A stretch of DNA of 64,000 nucleotides from Rhodococcus oxybenzonivorans (lineage in GTDB: Bacteria; Actinomycetota; Actinomycetes; Mycobacteriales; Mycobacteriaceae), in the NCBI RefSeq assembly GCF_003130705.1, contig NZ_CP021354.1, positions 3,224,001-3,288,000 of the forward strand, in the 5' to 3' direction. Numbering within the stretch: position 1 is the stretch's first letter; the number at the start of each line of letters is the position of its first letter. Under the pieces are notes generated by a model. The model worked only from the letters and a program-made list of their open reading frames with translations. It was not told where the DNA came from and did not search any database. The position numbers were made by a program, and so were the translations under genes. Shown here piece by piece: positions 18,028-26,444 of this stretch.

Positions 18028-18400
18028 CCGCACCCCCGTTCGGGCGACCACGAGCCGCGCTGGCACGTCGGCCTGTCCATCGATGGGATCTGCTTGTCCG
18101 GGCCGGACGGCAGAGCCCCACACCACGGCGTAAGCAGATCACGAAAAGGCTGTCGCCATGCCCATTTCGGTGCCGCCGATTCGAAATTCCGTCACCACCA
18201 CACACTGCGTGCGGCCCGGAACATGCCGGGCAACGGCCACGATATGGCGATGATTCGACTGCTACCGCCTCGGGTATGCGGTCAGCACGCCGCAGTCATA
18301 CCCGGGTACGACTTCGGCCAGGTCTTGTCGGTTGAGCCCTACAGCCGACGAGGCCGTGCTTCGGCACGACACCGGTCTTCCGTGTCGGCGGACGCGGCGA
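18028..18400. other. intergenic region between WS/DGAT and DUF6292 genes
   Basis: No convincing gene was found. A short hairpin GCCCGG-N6-CCGGGC at 18214-18231 lies downstream of the minus-strand gene ending at 18401 and may stop its transcript. The promoter of the WS/DGAT gene must also be here, but no clear -10/-35 pair was recognised. Confidence 0.4.
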
Positions 18401-18865
18401 TCAGGGACGCTTCACCACCCGGTCGCGGCGCCCGCGCCCGGCAGTCTCCGTACCGATTCGCGAACATCGATCGTGTTCTATCGACGAAAGATTCTCTGCG
18501 GCACCGCTATTCGGATCGGAGTCGTCCATCTGCGTCGGCGTCGACCGGAAGTATCCGTCGATCAACTCGAGGGCGCGGTCGGAACACAGCGCGGGCGGTG
18601 GGGTCCGTCCGATCCCGAGTCCCGCGATGACGACGATGCTGCCGCGCCCGACCCCCTCCGCACCGAGCGACCACCCGAAGTGCCGGTTCCACACCAGAAC
18701 CGCATTGCGCCCCGGCAGGTAGCGCAACCGCAACGGCAGGACCAGAACGACATCGACGCCCTCGGAGTCCCACCAATCGATCGAATCGGCATGAACGCAC
18801 CGGGCGACCGCGTGGATGTAATCCCGAACAGTTCGCCCGTCGGCAACACCTGTTCCAGTTTTCAT
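18401..18865 (-). CDS. DUF6292-like protein
   Basis: The start ATG 18865 has GAGGCGG upstream on the minus strand. About residues 12-105 match the pattern of the actinobacterial DUF6292 family: VRDYIHAVARCVHADSIDWW, PLRLRYLPGRNAVLVWNRHFGWSLGAE-type strand pairs, then a short CSDRALELIDGYF helix. The last ~45 residues are polar and probably disordered. The family has no known biochemical role and is often found near regulatory or secretion genes. The assignment rests on pattern only. Confidence 0.55.
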   Translation of the reverse strand: MKTGTGVADGRTVRDYIHAVARCVHADSIDWWDSEGVDVVLVLPLRLRYLPGRNAVLVWNRHFGWSLGAEGVGRGSIVVIAGLGIGRTPPPALCSDRALELIDGYFRSTPTQMDDSDPNSGAAENLSSIEHDRCSRIGTETAGRGRRDRVVKRP

Positions 18866-18969
18866 CGTTCACCGCCTCAGCTGTAGAAACACGACATACC
18901 CTGGCCGGTTGCGGTTGAAACTTCACGCACAGCCGGTGTATTCGGCGGGTGCTCGCCGCCGCGGTTGGG

Positions 18970-18975
18970 TAGCCT
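18970..18975 (+). promoter_or_regulatory. -10 box TAGCCT of a leaderless transcript
   Basis: TAGCCT is followed by 6 nt and then ATG 18982, with no Shine-Dalgarno sequence. This spacing places the transcription start at or next to the start codon. Confidence 0.55.
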
Positions 18976-18981
18976 CGCGGC

Positions 18982-19692
18982 ATGCCTTACTTGGAGCGGT
19001 CCGAAGACGTGTTCGTTCTCTACCTGGGTGAGCGGGGAAGTCGCGACAGCGAGAATGCCTTCCACCCGGACTGGCTCGAGCAGGTCGGGGACTTGCTGGA
19101 CGAGGTCGAAAGCACGGACGGTCCCGGCGCGCTCGTCACCACCGCCGTCGGCAAGTTCTACTCCACCGGCCTCGACACCACGTGGGTCGTGCAGAACACG
19201 GACAAGCTGAACTCCTACATCGACCGCGTGCAGGAACTGTTCGCCCGGATACTGACGTTCCCGCTGCCCACCGTCGCAGCCCTACCCGGACACACTTTCG
19301 GTGGCGGCGCCATCCTAGCCACCGCCCACGATCACCGGATCATGCGCGAAGACCGCGGCTACTTCTGCCTGCCCGGGATCAGCATCGGCGCCAGCTACGC
19401 GCCCGGAAGCATTGCCCTCCTCGCGGCGCGACTGCCTGCGCCCGCGGCGCACACCGCCCTCGTCACCGGTCACCGCTACGGCGGTGCCGAAGCCCACGCC
19501 GCGGGCCTCGTCGACGACGTCGCCGCCGAGGACGACGTCCTCCCCAGAGCGATCGAACATGCCCGCGGGCTGGCCGCCACCCGCGGCCGCACCCTGCGCG
19601 AGATCAAAACCACCCTCTACACCGACGTCGTCGCATCCCTGCGCACCCCTGTGCAGAATCTCCAGGCTCAGGAGGCACTCAGCGCAGACTGA
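18982..19692 (+). CDS. enoyl-CoA hydratase/isomerase family protein
   Basis: The 236-residue crotonase-fold protein has GKFYSTGLDTTWV (oxyanion loop region), LPTVAALPGHTFGGGAILAT (second oxyanion Gly pair) and DHRIMREDRGYFCLPGISIG. It lacks the two Glu residues of classical hydratases; the position after the second oxyanion loop reads G-I-S-I-G. It therefore resembles the enoyl-CoA isomerase-like (Eci/PEPCI) subgroup. Substrates would be acyl-CoA thioesters. It is transcribed alone from a probably leaderless promoter and overlaps the 3' end of the convergent DoxX gene by 14 bp. Confidence 0.82.
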   Translation: MPYLERSEDVFVLYLGERGSRDSENAFHPDWLEQVGDLLDEVESTDGPGALVTTAVGKFYSTGLDTTWVVQNTDKLNSYIDRVQELFARILTFPLPTVAALPGHTFGGGAILATAHDHRIMREDRGYFCLPGISIGASYAPGSIALLAARLPAPAAHTALVTGHRYGGAEAHAAGLVDDVAAEDDVLPRAIEHARGLAATRGRTLREIKTTLYTDVVASLRTPVQNLQAQEALSAD

Positions 19693-20131
19693 CACCGGTG
19701 GATGTGCCGGATCGGCGCGTGCGCGTCCACTCGTCGAGGAGGAACCCGAGGCCCATCCCGAGCATCCATACATCCTTGCTGACCGCTAACCCGTTCTCGT
19801 TCGGCCAGATACTTCCCGGGTTACGCAGCCCCGGTGTCCGCGCATACATCGCGACCAAACCACCGGAAAAGGCGGTGAGTGCCGCGCCGGCCAGCGCGGT
19901 CGGCACGAGCGGCACCAACAGTGCGGCGCCGGTGCCGATCTCCGCCACCGACAGCATCTTCAGAAATCGTGCCGGCGGCACTCCGTTCAGAAAGGGAAAG
20001 GCGCCCGCGGCCATGCCGTGGATACCCGCGGCCGTCTGCTCGTCGCCGGGCCACTTCTGAAGTCCCGAATGCAAGATGAAACCTCCGGTCGCTATCCGTC
20101 CGGGCAGCTGTCCGAGTGTGGGAAGTCGCAT
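19679..20131 (-). CDS. DoxX family membrane protein
   Basis: This 150-residue protein shows four hydrophobic segments (IATGGFILHSGLQKW, MLSVAEIGTGAALLVPLVPT, LAGAALTAFSGGLVAMYART, DVWMLGMGLGFLLDEW), as in the DoxX/SURF4-like family. It has the family pattern L-H-S-G-L-Q-K-W-P-G at the first helix. DoxX proteins associate with thiosulfate:quinone or redox membrane complexes, but most actinobacterial members are uncharacterised. AGGAG precedes ATG 20131. Its 5' end overlaps the 3' end of the upstream hydrolase gene by 40 bp, so the two are co-transcribed. Confidence 0.78.
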   Translation of the reverse strand: MRLPTLGQLPGRIATGGFILHSGLQKWPGDEQTAAGIHGMAAGAFPFLNGVPPARFLKMLSVAEIGTGAALLVPLVPTALAGAALTAFSGGLVAMYARTPGLRNPGSIWPNENGLAVSKDVWMLGMGLGFLLDEWTRTRRSGTSTGVSLR

Positions 20132-21072
20132 GGGTTATCTCCTGCCGAGTACGAGGAAACGCCGGAATGGCTCCCTTCAGCCTCCCATCCGGCCGCCCGG
20201 CCGGGGAAGCCTCGGCCGGACTCTCGAGTGGGTGCAGGGTGTGCGGAGACGAAGTCGTCGATGATGCTGACAACCTCACCAGGCGCCTCCAGATGCGGAT
20301 AGTGGCCGACACCGTCGAGGACGGCGAGTCGACTGCCCGGCATTGCATCGTGCGCCGCATAGGCGTGAGCGACGGGAATGATTCGGTCCGAGTCCCCCCA
20401 GATCAACTGGGTGGGCCGGTCGGCGTTCAAATAGAGACGGCTCAGCGCACTGACGGCCTGACCCCGGTAGTCGACGACGGCGCGCAATGTACGCAGAAAT
20501 GCATGCCGAGTGTCCGGATCGGAGAGCGATGCGTAGGACTGCCACATCTCGTCACCCCGCACCGACCGCAGACCCGCCGCCCCCAGCCACGAGCGCACTG
20601 TGTTCCCCGCCTCTCGCACGACCCCCGGCGCGATCAGAGGCAGGAGAAACTCGGCTCCCGGCGCAGCCAGCAACCGGAGGGTCCAATTGACATCGCGTCC
20701 CAGCCCACCGCTACCGATGAGCACCAACCGATTACACAGTTCCGGATGCTGGTAGGAAAATTGCATCGCCACTCCGCCGCCCAACGACTGCCCGACGACC
20801 GTCACCCGTGGGATGCCGAGTTCGTCGAGGAGATCGCGCAACCACGCGGCGAATGCGCCGAGGGAGTAGTCACCGCGCGGTTTGGCGGAGCTGCCGTGGC
20901 CCGGCAGGTCCGGCGCCAGAACCTGATACCGGCGCGAGAGTTGGGGGATGACCGCACGCCAGGTGTCGGAGCTGCCGGCCATACCGTGTATCAGCAGGAG
21001 CGTCTCACCCTCACCGGAGAGGTGATAGGCAGCTTCGTCCCCGTGCAGTTCAGTGCGTTGGAGGCGAGACAT
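20092..21072 (-). CDS. alpha/beta-fold hydrolase
   Basis: The 326-residue hydrolase has the oxyanion loop L-L-I-H-G-M-A-G-S-S, the nucleophile elbow G-Q-S-L-G-G (Ser), an acidic residue in LIWGDSDRIIPVAHA, and the catalytic His in G-V-G-H-Y-P-H-L-E-A-P. It resembles esterases and C-C bond hydrolases of aromatic degradation, without enough detail to name the substrate. The last ~45 residues after DDFVSAHPAP are an unusual polar tail (SGRGFPGRAAGWEAEGSHSG) that reads into the start of the DoxX gene. ATG 21072 was chosen because it precedes the fold directly. Confidence 0.83.
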   Translation of the reverse strand: MSRLQRTELHGDEAAYHLSGEGETLLLIHGMAGSSDTWRAVIPQLSRRYQVLAPDLPGHGSSAKPRGDYSLGAFAAWLRDLLDELGIPRVTVVGQSLGGGVAMQFSYQHPELCNRLVLIGSGGLGRDVNWTLRLLAAPGAEFLLPLIAPGVVREAGNTVRSWLGAAGLRSVRGDEMWQSYASLSDPDTRHAFLRTLRAVVDYRGQAVSALSRLYLNADRPTQLIWGDSDRIIPVAHAYAAHDAMPGSRLAVLDGVGHYPHLEAPGEVVSIIDDFVSAHPAPTRESGRGFPGRAAGWEAEGSHSGVSSYSAGDNPCDFPHSDSCPDG

Positions 21073-21175
21073 CAACGCAACCTTCCCTTCGAATGGCGCC
21101 GAAGGTCGTATGGTACCCATCCTCGCCGAACCCGCAAGGCCTCCGCGCTGGTGTATCCGCGTGATGGAACACAGG

Positions 21176-21571
21176 TCAGGGCAGGTCGAGGCGTGCCTGC
21201 TCAGGTGCAGCGGCGTTGTCGACGACACAGAAGAGGTTGCCCTCGGTGTCGGCGAGGACCACGAAATCGGAGTCGTCGGGGTAGCGGTCCCAGGGCACCC
21301 GTCGTGCGCCGAGCCCGACGAGTCGTTCGATCTCGGCCGCCTGGTCGTCGCTGTCCCTGGCATAGAGGTCGAGGTGCATTCGCGGCTCGACCTGGGCGTC
21401 GTGGTCGCTCTGCTGGATCGACAGCAGCGGCCGCCCGTCGGGCAGATACAGGTTGGTGAAGCCGTTGCCGCCGAACGGATCGCCGGCGGTCAGCCCGAGT
21501 GCCCCTGCCCAGAACGCGGTTGCCCGCCGGATGTCGCGTGCCCCTATGACTGTGGTCCCAAATATCAGCAT
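21176..21571 (-). CDS. VOC (glyoxalase/bleomycin-resistance-like) family protein
   Basis: The 131 residues form one vicinal-oxygen-chelate domain of two beta-alpha-beta-beta-beta repeats: ARDIRRATAFWAGALGLTAG, MHLDLYARDSDDQAAEIERL, and the terminal DFVVLADTEGNLFCVVDNAA with the conserved metal-ligand Glu region (D-T-E-G-N-x-F). Members bind a metal and act as lyases, dioxygenases or drug-binding proteins. TAGATT followed by 6 nt and ATG 21571 indicates a leaderless transcript. No neighbouring gene hints at a substrate. Confidence 0.8.
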   Translation of the reverse strand: MLIFGTTVIGARDIRRATAFWAGALGLTAGDPFGGNGFTNLYLPDGRPLLSIQQSDHDAQVEPRMHLDLYARDSDDQAAEIERLVGLGARRVPWDRYPDDSDFVVLADTEGNLFCVVDNAAAPEQARLDLP

Positions 21572-21577
21572 GCGCAG

Positions 21578-21583
21578 AATCTA
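21578..21583 (-). promoter_or_regulatory. -10 box TAGATT of a leaderless transcript
   Basis: On the minus strand TAGATT is followed by 6 nt and then ATG 21571, and no Shine-Dalgarno sequence is present. Confidence 0.55.
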
Positions 21584-21630
21584 TGTCGATCGTCCCCGTC
21601 CTGTGGCCATGTTCGCCCGAAGAGCACCGC

Positions 21631-22059
21631 TCAGTCGGCGACGTCGCGGTGTGCCAGGACCTTCGCGATCCGCAGGCGAACCAGCAGCTCGCCTGCGACG
21701 CCGTTGCGTTCGCCGAACTCCTCGGCTCGGTCGACTCCCATGTACCGGCCACCGAGCCGCGCCGCCCATCGGCGCAGCTCGGCCGGATCCTCGGACACCG
21801 CGGCTGTTCCGGTGATCACAACGTATGCGAACGGTGGTCGGTCGTCGTCGACACACAGCGCGGCACGCCCGTCTCGGAGGAGGTTGCGTCCTTTGACGGT
21901 GGTCTTGCCGGTCGTGAACACGAGGTCGTCACCGTCCAGGACGAACCAGATGGGGGCCACGTGGGGGCTGCCGTCGGCGCGGACGGTCGACAGCTTGCCC
22001 GTGCGTGTTCCCGCCGAGACGAAAGTGCGCCATTCCTCGTCCGACATCCGTTCAGCCAT
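21631..22059 (-). CDS. PPOX-class F420/FMN-dependent oxidoreductase (Rv1155-like)
   Basis: The 142-residue split-beta-barrel protein carries the family pattern GTRTGKLSTVRADGSPHVAP-IWFVLDGDDLVF, KGRNLLRDGRAALCVDDDRP and GRYMGVDRAEEFGERNGV. The Lys-Leu-Ser-Thr and Lys-Gly-Arg-Asn elements match TIGR03618-type proteins that bind cofactor F420 or FMN and reduce flavin-like or biliverdin-like compounds. The gene stands alone on the minus strand between the VOC gene and an empty 538-bp region. Confidence 0.83.
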   Translation of the reverse strand: MAERMSDEEWRTFVSAGTRTGKLSTVRADGSPHVAPIWFVLDGDDLVFTTGKTTVKGRNLLRDGRAALCVDDDRPPFAYVVITGTAAVSEDPAELRRWAARLGGRYMGVDRAEEFGERNGVAGELLVRLRIAKVLAHRDVAD

Positions 22060-22597
22060 GCCGTCATTCTCACACCTGAACCATCCCGGCAGCGGTAGAA
22101 CGCGACGACGCGCGTGCGAGCGCGAATGCTAGGTCATGGGTTGACCACAGTGGACGCCGTCCGGCGGCCGTCATTACGTCACAGTGACGAAATGCGGTCA
22201 GGTGGCTGGAGTTCGGGAGCGCGGGGCAGCGGGGTCTCAGGCTCGCACGGGCACGTATGCGCCGACTCGTCGCAAGCCGTCCACATATCGGGACGCTCGC
22301 TGTGGCTGCATATTATCCAACAGCATGAATCATCCGGACGTTCCGACGGGCGCCGGTTCGATCCCTCGCGACGTGCACTCCAGCGCAGCGTTGCAAGTCC
22401 GGCTAAGCAAGCAGAAGGCCGACCGACACACGGCCGTGGGAAAAGGCGTCCACGGGTATACCTGCAGACCATTCCGGGCGATGTGAGTGGTAAACCGCCA
22501 GGTCGGTAATTTGCCGATAATCGACATTATGTCAACTAGCGCGCGGACGGAGCACCCCCGGCGTCCGTTGTCGCGCTCCCGTCGACCCCCTTCCGGC
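22060..22597. other. intergenic region without a supported gene
   Basis: Short open frames on both strands lack an RBS and any recognisable fold. The part at 22300-22540 is AT-richer than its surroundings. It contains GGTTCGATCCC at 22355-22365, which looks like a tRNA T-loop but cannot be folded into a tRNA. A remnant of an old integration site is possible but not supported. Confidence 0.4.
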
Positions 22598-23068
22598 TCA
22601 CTGCGGGTTCACCGACGAATGGTGATGGGCGATCAGCCACTTACCGTCTTCGTACCGATACACCCACGTCACCCTGGCTGCCACATCTCGGCCATTGGCG
22701 TTGATGACCCAGCGACCCACGTTGTACGCGAGGTTGCAATCCGAGTATTTGACGCTTTCCTCCATGCGGATCTTGGGATCGGCTTTGATCAGGTTGGCGA
22801 AATACTCCGTGATCTCCCCCGGAGTGTCTGCTATAGGCACCGACAGCGTCGGCAGCAGCACCGCGTCCGACCGGTACAACTCGGCCACCTTGCTCGCGTC
22901 GCCGGTGCTCAGCGCCTCATTCCAATTTTCGAAAAGTGCATCCAGCTCGCTGTCGGTCGCGCGGACGCAATCCCCTTCTCCGCCAGCGGAATTGTCCGCC
23001 GTGCATGCCGTGATCGACATTGCCAACGCGAGAACTGCGAAGCCTGAGCCGAACGCCGTGGTCCTCAT
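22598..23068 (-). CDS. NTF2-like (SnoaL/CaMKII-AD type) lipoprotein
   Basis: ATG 23068 follows GGAGG at the right spacing. The first ~22 residues are a lipoprotein signal peptide with lipobox I-T-A-C (FAVLALAMSITACTADN), so the protein is probably anchored outside the membrane. Residues about 40-156 form an NTF2-like cone: LDALFENWNEALSTGDASKV, AELYRSDAVLLPTLSVP, then RVTWVYRYEDGKWLIAHHHS. This matches the SgcJ/EcaC-like group. A pocket-binding or oligomer role is likely; the ligand is unknown. Confidence 0.78.
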   Translation of the reverse strand: MRTTAFGSGFAVLALAMSITACTADNSAGGEGDCVRATDSELDALFENWNEALSTGDASKVAELYRSDAVLLPTLSVPIADTPGEITEYFANLIKADPKIRMEESVKYSDCNLAYNVGRWVINANGRDVAARVTWVYRYEDGKWLIAHHHSSVNPQ

Positions 23069-23250
23069 ATCAGCCTCCGCGAAAAGATGCATAGGAAAGC
23101 CGCCAACCGATAGAGCGTAACTCCGGGGCCACCGCCTGCAGATGCAAATTGCACAGCGGATGCCGCAAGCCGGAGTTCGCTGCGACCGGCTACCGTCAAC
23201 ACATGCTGACGGTGGCGCGATGCCTTGGTCCTGAACTGGTCGACCTCGTT

Positions 23251-23643
23251 CTATCGCGATGTCGCAGTGGGGTTCGGAACAGCCGGTTTCCGATGACGCC
23301 TCCGGTACCACGCGTGGGCGGATTGTTTGCTCATCCCGAGAACACGTCCGATTTCGGACCAACTGGCTCCGTCCGCCAATGCGCGCCTGACGACGTCGAA
23401 TCGTGCGTTGTGGAGTTCATTTTCGAGGTGGATGCTGATCGCCAGGGCGTCGAGATGACTGGGCGCCGGCGATCGCAGCTGAGCCCGTTCTGCGAGTTCC
23501 CTCCGCCGGGCAGCAGTTTCCTCGTCGCCCCGTTCGGCCGCCGCCACGGCTGCTTCGCTCATGTTCTGCACACTGTCGTAATGAACCCACAGCGCAGAGA
23601 GCCCCTCGACTCCCCTGACGCCCTGCTGATCGCCGCTTTCCAC
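23251..23643 (-). CDS. small helix-turn-helix DNA-binding protein
   Basis: The 130 residues contain a long helical, Glu/Arg-rich N-terminal half (EAAVAAAERGDEETAARRRE) and a C-terminal helix-turn-helix: LADGASWSEIGRVLGMSKQS-AHAWYRRRH, similar to sigma-70 region 4 or resolvase HTHs. It likely dimerises through the N-terminal coiled coil. GTG 23643 is 6 nt after a TAAGCT -10 box and lies at the edge of a 26-bp perfect palindrome (23642-23667), which suggests autorepression of a leaderless transcript. Targets are unknown. Confidence 0.72.
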   Translation of the reverse strand: MESGDQQGVRGVEGLSALWVHYDSVQNMSEAAVAAAERGDEETAARRRELAERAQLRSPAPSHLDALAISIHLENELHNARFDVVRRALADGASWSEIGRVLGMSKQSAHAWYRRRHRKPAVPNPTATSR

Positions 23644-23667
23644 GCCGTCAGCTTAAGCTGACGGCGT
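23642..23667. promoter_or_regulatory. 26-bp perfect palindrome over a leaderless promoter
   Basis: Each arm reads ACGCCGTCAGCTT on one strand. The palindrome contains the TAAGCT -10 box (23650-23655, minus strand) and touches GTG 23643, so protein bound here would block RNA polymerase. The probable binder is the HTH protein encoded directly downstream. Confidence 0.65.
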
Positions 23668-23821
23668 CGTCGGCGGTGCGATCGACTCAGGTCAGGCGGC
23701 TCGTGGCGGCATGCGATACCGGAGGGTGGCCGACCAGCACCCAGCGGTGCCTATTTCCTGTGTCAGGGATGGTGCAAGCTTCTAGTAGCGGCACACAGGT
23801 CGCCGACAATCAAGGAGCAGC

Positions 23822-24028
23822 ATGAGCCGAACCACGACAGCCCGGGCCACCGTTGCCGCCCTCGCTGCGCTCGCGATCTCACTGACCGGCGCCGCCGGAA
23901 TCGCCTCCGCCAAGCCTGCCTCGCCCGGATCCGGGCCCAGCACCGTCTCCCCCAGCCAGAACGTCGAAATCCCCGGCCAGTGGGTGTGCTTCCCGGATGG
24001 CGTCTGCATCTGGGTTTCTTCGAAGTAG
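23822..24028 (+). CDS. small secreted peptide with Cys pair
   Basis: GGAG precedes ATG 23822. The 68-residue product has a Sec signal peptide (basic MSRTTTARA, hydrophobic core VAALAALAISLTGAAGIA, cleavage near ASA-K). The mature peptide is ~37 residues, Ser/Pro-rich and ends in W-V-C-F-P-D-G-V-C-I-W-V. The two Cys could form a disulfide loop of six residues. No family was recognised. A hairpin terminator at 24084-24113 closes the transcript. Confidence 0.7.
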   Translation: MSRTTTARATVAALAALAISLTGAAGIASAKPASPGSGPSTVSPSQNVEIPGQWVCFPDGVCIWVSSK

Positions 24029-24083
24029 GGTGTCGACCGAGCCTCGAGGGGCCGGTCCCGTCGCCCGAACGACATGCAGAGTA

Positions 24084-24113
24084 AAGCCGCCAACACCAGG
24101 GTGTCGGCGGCTT
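24084..24113 (+). terminator. hairpin terminator after secreted-peptide gene
   Basis: AAGCCGCC pairs with GGCGGCTT, with an ACAC/GTGT inner stem after one mismatch and a 4-nt loop. It lies 56 bp after the stop. The following 267 bp, up to the MBL gene at 24381, hold nothing I could identify. Confidence 0.6.
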
Positions 24114-24380
24114 CTCGGGTGACGGTGCACGCCAGTGCGCCTCTCGGCAAGTGGTCGCTCGCAGCGACAATATTGATGTGGTACCCGGGGCATTGGGTCG
24201 AACACCGTCGGCCTGTTCAACCCCGCCGGTCCCCCACGTATTCCCGCACTCCTGGGCGCGCGAAGGTGTGAGGCCGGCCACCGCTCGGTCACCCCTCTTC
24301 GAGCCTAGCGCTGCTGCTCACGAGTCGGCACAGTCCTGCGCGACGGCGGTCACCGCAGGATTACAGCAACTCTGTGAGCT

Positions 24381-25226
24381 ATGAGGATGCATGATCGAGA
24401 GGTGTTATTTCATCTCTGCGCCACGTGCGGCGTCGAACAGGACCCAACAACGCCCCTTCCCGGCGAATGCGCAATCTGTGCGGACGAACGCCAGTACATC
24501 CCACTGGGTGGTCAGGAGTGGACGACCGCCGAGGACCTCACCCGTTCCGGTCACCGCATTGTCGAGCGCGAACTCGAACCCGGGCTGCGCGGACTGTCTG
24601 TGGAACCGAAGGTCGCGATCGGCCAGCAGTCTCTGGTGCTGAGCACCCCGGCCGGATCGCTGCTGTGGGATCCGATCGGCCATATCGACCCGTCCGCGGT
24701 CGAGGCTGTGGCCGCCCACGGGCCAGTACTCGCGGTCGCGGCCAGTCATCCGCACATGTTCGGCGTCCAAACCCAGTGGTCGAAGGCACTCGGGAATGTT
24801 CCGATCCTCGTGGCCGACGCAGATCGTGCATGGCTGGCGCGCACCGACGGCCCGATCGAGTTCTGGTCCGGCACCCACGATGTCGCGCCGGGGCTGACGT
24901 TGCATCAGATCGGTGGGCACTTCCCGGGTAGTGCCGTGGCGCATTGGCGCGACGGCGCGGACGGGAAGGGTGTTCTTCTCACGGGGGACGGTGTCTTCCC
25001 CAATCCGGATCGCCGTACGATGTCGTTTCTACGCTCGTATCCCAACCGACTGCCACTCTCGGCCGCCGTTGTCAGGAGGATCGCCGACCAGCTGTCCCAG
25101 CTCGAATTCGACCGCATCGTCGGCAATTTCGACAATTCGATCGACACCGACGGTCGGGCGGCGCTCGAGTACTCGGCGGCCCGCCACTGCGCCTGGGTGA
25201 ATGGCGAATTCGACGACCTGACGTGA
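24381..25226 (+). CDS. metallo-beta-lactamase-fold hydrolase with N-terminal zinc-ribbon-like segment
   Basis: The 281-residue protein starts with paired cysteines (C-A-T-C and C-A-I-C) that resemble a zinc ribbon. The MBL fold follows, with SHPHMFGVQTQW (two His of the first metal motif, without the usual Asp), LHQIGGHFPGSAVAHW (His) and VLLTGDGVFPNPD (bridging Asp). Only part of the canonical H-x-H-x-D-H set is present, so metal binding or chemistry may be unusual. It stands alone; the substrate is unknown. Confidence 0.72.
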   Translation: MRMHDREVLFHLCATCGVEQDPTTPLPGECAICADERQYIPLGGQEWTTAEDLTRSGHRIVERELEPGLRGLSVEPKVAIGQQSLVLSTPAGSLLWDPIGHIDPSAVEAVAAHGPVLAVAASHPHMFGVQTQWSKALGNVPILVADADRAWLARTDGPIEFWSGTHDVAPGLTLHQIGGHFPGSAVAHWRDGADGKGVLLTGDGVFPNPDRRTMSFLRSYPNRLPLSAAVVRRIADQLSQLEFDRIVGNFDNSIDTDGRAALEYSAARHCAWVNGEFDDLT

Positions 25227-25287
25227 CCACCCCTCATGACGTCGGAGGTAATGGCCGCGACCACCCCGCCACCCTAGGCTGGCCTGC

Positions 25288-26088
25288 ATGACGACCCTGG
25301 ACGATCGGCATACTTCGCACGTCGGCATCCACTTGCGAACGTGGCGGGAACGCCGCCGGTTGAGTCAGCTGGAGCTGGCGAATCGGGCAGAGGTCTCGGC
25401 GCGGCACGTCAGCTTCATGGAGACCGGGCGATCCAATCCGACGCGGGCGATGCTGCTGCGGCTGAGCGAGCATCTGGACATTCCCCTGCGCGAGCGGAAC
25501 GAACTGCTGCTCGCGGGCGGATTCGCGCCGGAGTTCCCCGAGCACCGCCTGTCGGATGTGTCGATGGCGTCGATTGCGGACGCGATCGAGAAAATTCTTA
25601 CCGCGCATTCGCCGTATCCGGCGGTGGTCGTGGACCGGCACTGGAACATGGTCGACGCCAATGACGCGGCGGCGATCTTGACGGACGGCTGTGCGCCGTC
25701 GTTGCTGGAACCGCCGGTCAACGTGCTGCGCCTCAGTCTCCATCCGGACGGGATGGCGCCGCGCATCGTGGATCTGGCCCAGTGGCGTGGGCATCTTCTG
25801 CATCGGCTCGCACACCAGATCGCGGTGACCGGTGACGACCGGCTCCGGGAACTGCTCGACGAGTTGAGCGGGTACCCCGGCGGTATATCGGAAGCCGGTG
25901 ACCCAGCCGGTTCCCTCGTCGTTCCGCTCCGTATACGCCACCGCGGCGCAGAGCTGACCTTCCTCAGCACAACGACGATGTTCGGCACCCCACTCGACGT
26001 GACCGTGGCGGAACTCGCCATCGAATCGTTCTTTCCCGCTGACGCCACGACAGCGGCTACCCTGCGCAGTAGCGTGAGCAGCGACTGA
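25288..26088 (+). CDS. XRE-family transcriptional regulator with MmyB-like C-terminal domain
   Basis: The N-terminal HTH (about residues 12-70: LRTWRERRRLSQLELANRAE-VSARHVSFMETGRSNPTRAM) is followed by an MmyB-type ligand-binding domain (from about 100: AVVVDRHWNMVDANDAAAIL, LRLSLHPDGMAPRIVDLAQW). Proteins of this type often bind fatty acids or similar hydrophobic ligands and repress adjacent dehydrogenase genes. No such gene is next to it. TAGGCT lies 7 nt before ATG 25288, consistent with a leaderless mRNA. A 56-residue membrane peptide gene follows 12 bp after the stop. Confidence 0.83.
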   Translation: MTTLDDRHTSHVGIHLRTWRERRRLSQLELANRAEVSARHVSFMETGRSNPTRAMLLRLSEHLDIPLRERNELLLAGGFAPEFPEHRLSDVSMASIADAIEKILTAHSPYPAVVVDRHWNMVDANDAAAILTDGCAPSLLEPPVNVLRLSLHPDGMAPRIVDLAQWRGHLLHRLAHQIAVTGDDRLRELLDELSGYPGGISEAGDPAGSLVVPLRIRHRGAELTFLSTTTMFGTPLDVTVAELAIESFFPADATTAATLRSSVSSD

Positions 26089-26100
26089 GGAGGTACGTCC

Positions 26101-26271
26101 ATGGACTGGGCAGCAATAGGTGTGGGATTCGGTTACGTGGTGGTCGTGCTGACCATTCTCGTGGTGGTCGTGGGCGTCATAGCACTGTTCGTCTACTCGA
26201 TCAAGTCGGACTACATCGTGCCGACCGACGAGAAATCGCGGTCGACGCGGCGGATCGAGCGAGCGCGGTAG
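26101..26271 (+). CDS. 56-residue single-pass membrane protein
   Basis: ATG 26101 is preceded by GAGGAGG at 26087-26093, an unusually strong site that overlaps the stop of the XRE gene. The peptide has one long hydrophobic helix (YVVVVLTILVVVVGVIALFV) and a basic cytoplasmic tail (KSRSTRRIERAR). It is co-transcribed with the regulator and ends at a strong terminator. No function can be assigned. Confidence 0.68.
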   Translation: MDWAAIGVGFGYVVVVLTILVVVVGVIALFVYSIKSDYIVPTDEKSRSTRRIERAR

Positions 26272-26284
26272 ATGCGTCAACCGC

Positions 26285-26325
26285 ACAGGCGGGTGGTTCC
26301 CTCGGCGAGGGAACCACCCGCCTGT
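26285..26325 (+). terminator. strong hairpin terminator
   Basis: A 19-bp perfect stem (ACAGGCGGGTGGTTCCCTC with its complement) closes on a 3-nt loop, 13 bp after the small membrane-protein gene. There is no U-run, as is common in high-GC actinobacteria. Confidence 0.85.
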
Positions 26326-26444
26326 CGCTGTGCGCGGGCACCGGCCGGTCTCTGGATCGATTCCGTCCGAAGCAAGCCTTACTGAGACGCCCGTGGGCAA
26401 GACGACTACCGTTACACACGTCGCCTAGATTCGAGGAGCACGGA

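Noticed and set aside
18332..18886. A 184-codon plus-strand frame over the DUF6292 gene
   Set aside because: It has no RBS or fold, while the minus-strand frame shows a recognisable family pattern and a GAGGCGG site.
22355..22365. GGTTCGATCCC, resembling a tRNA T-loop
   Set aside because: Only two or three T-stem pairs form and no acceptor, D or anticodon arms can be drawn around it.
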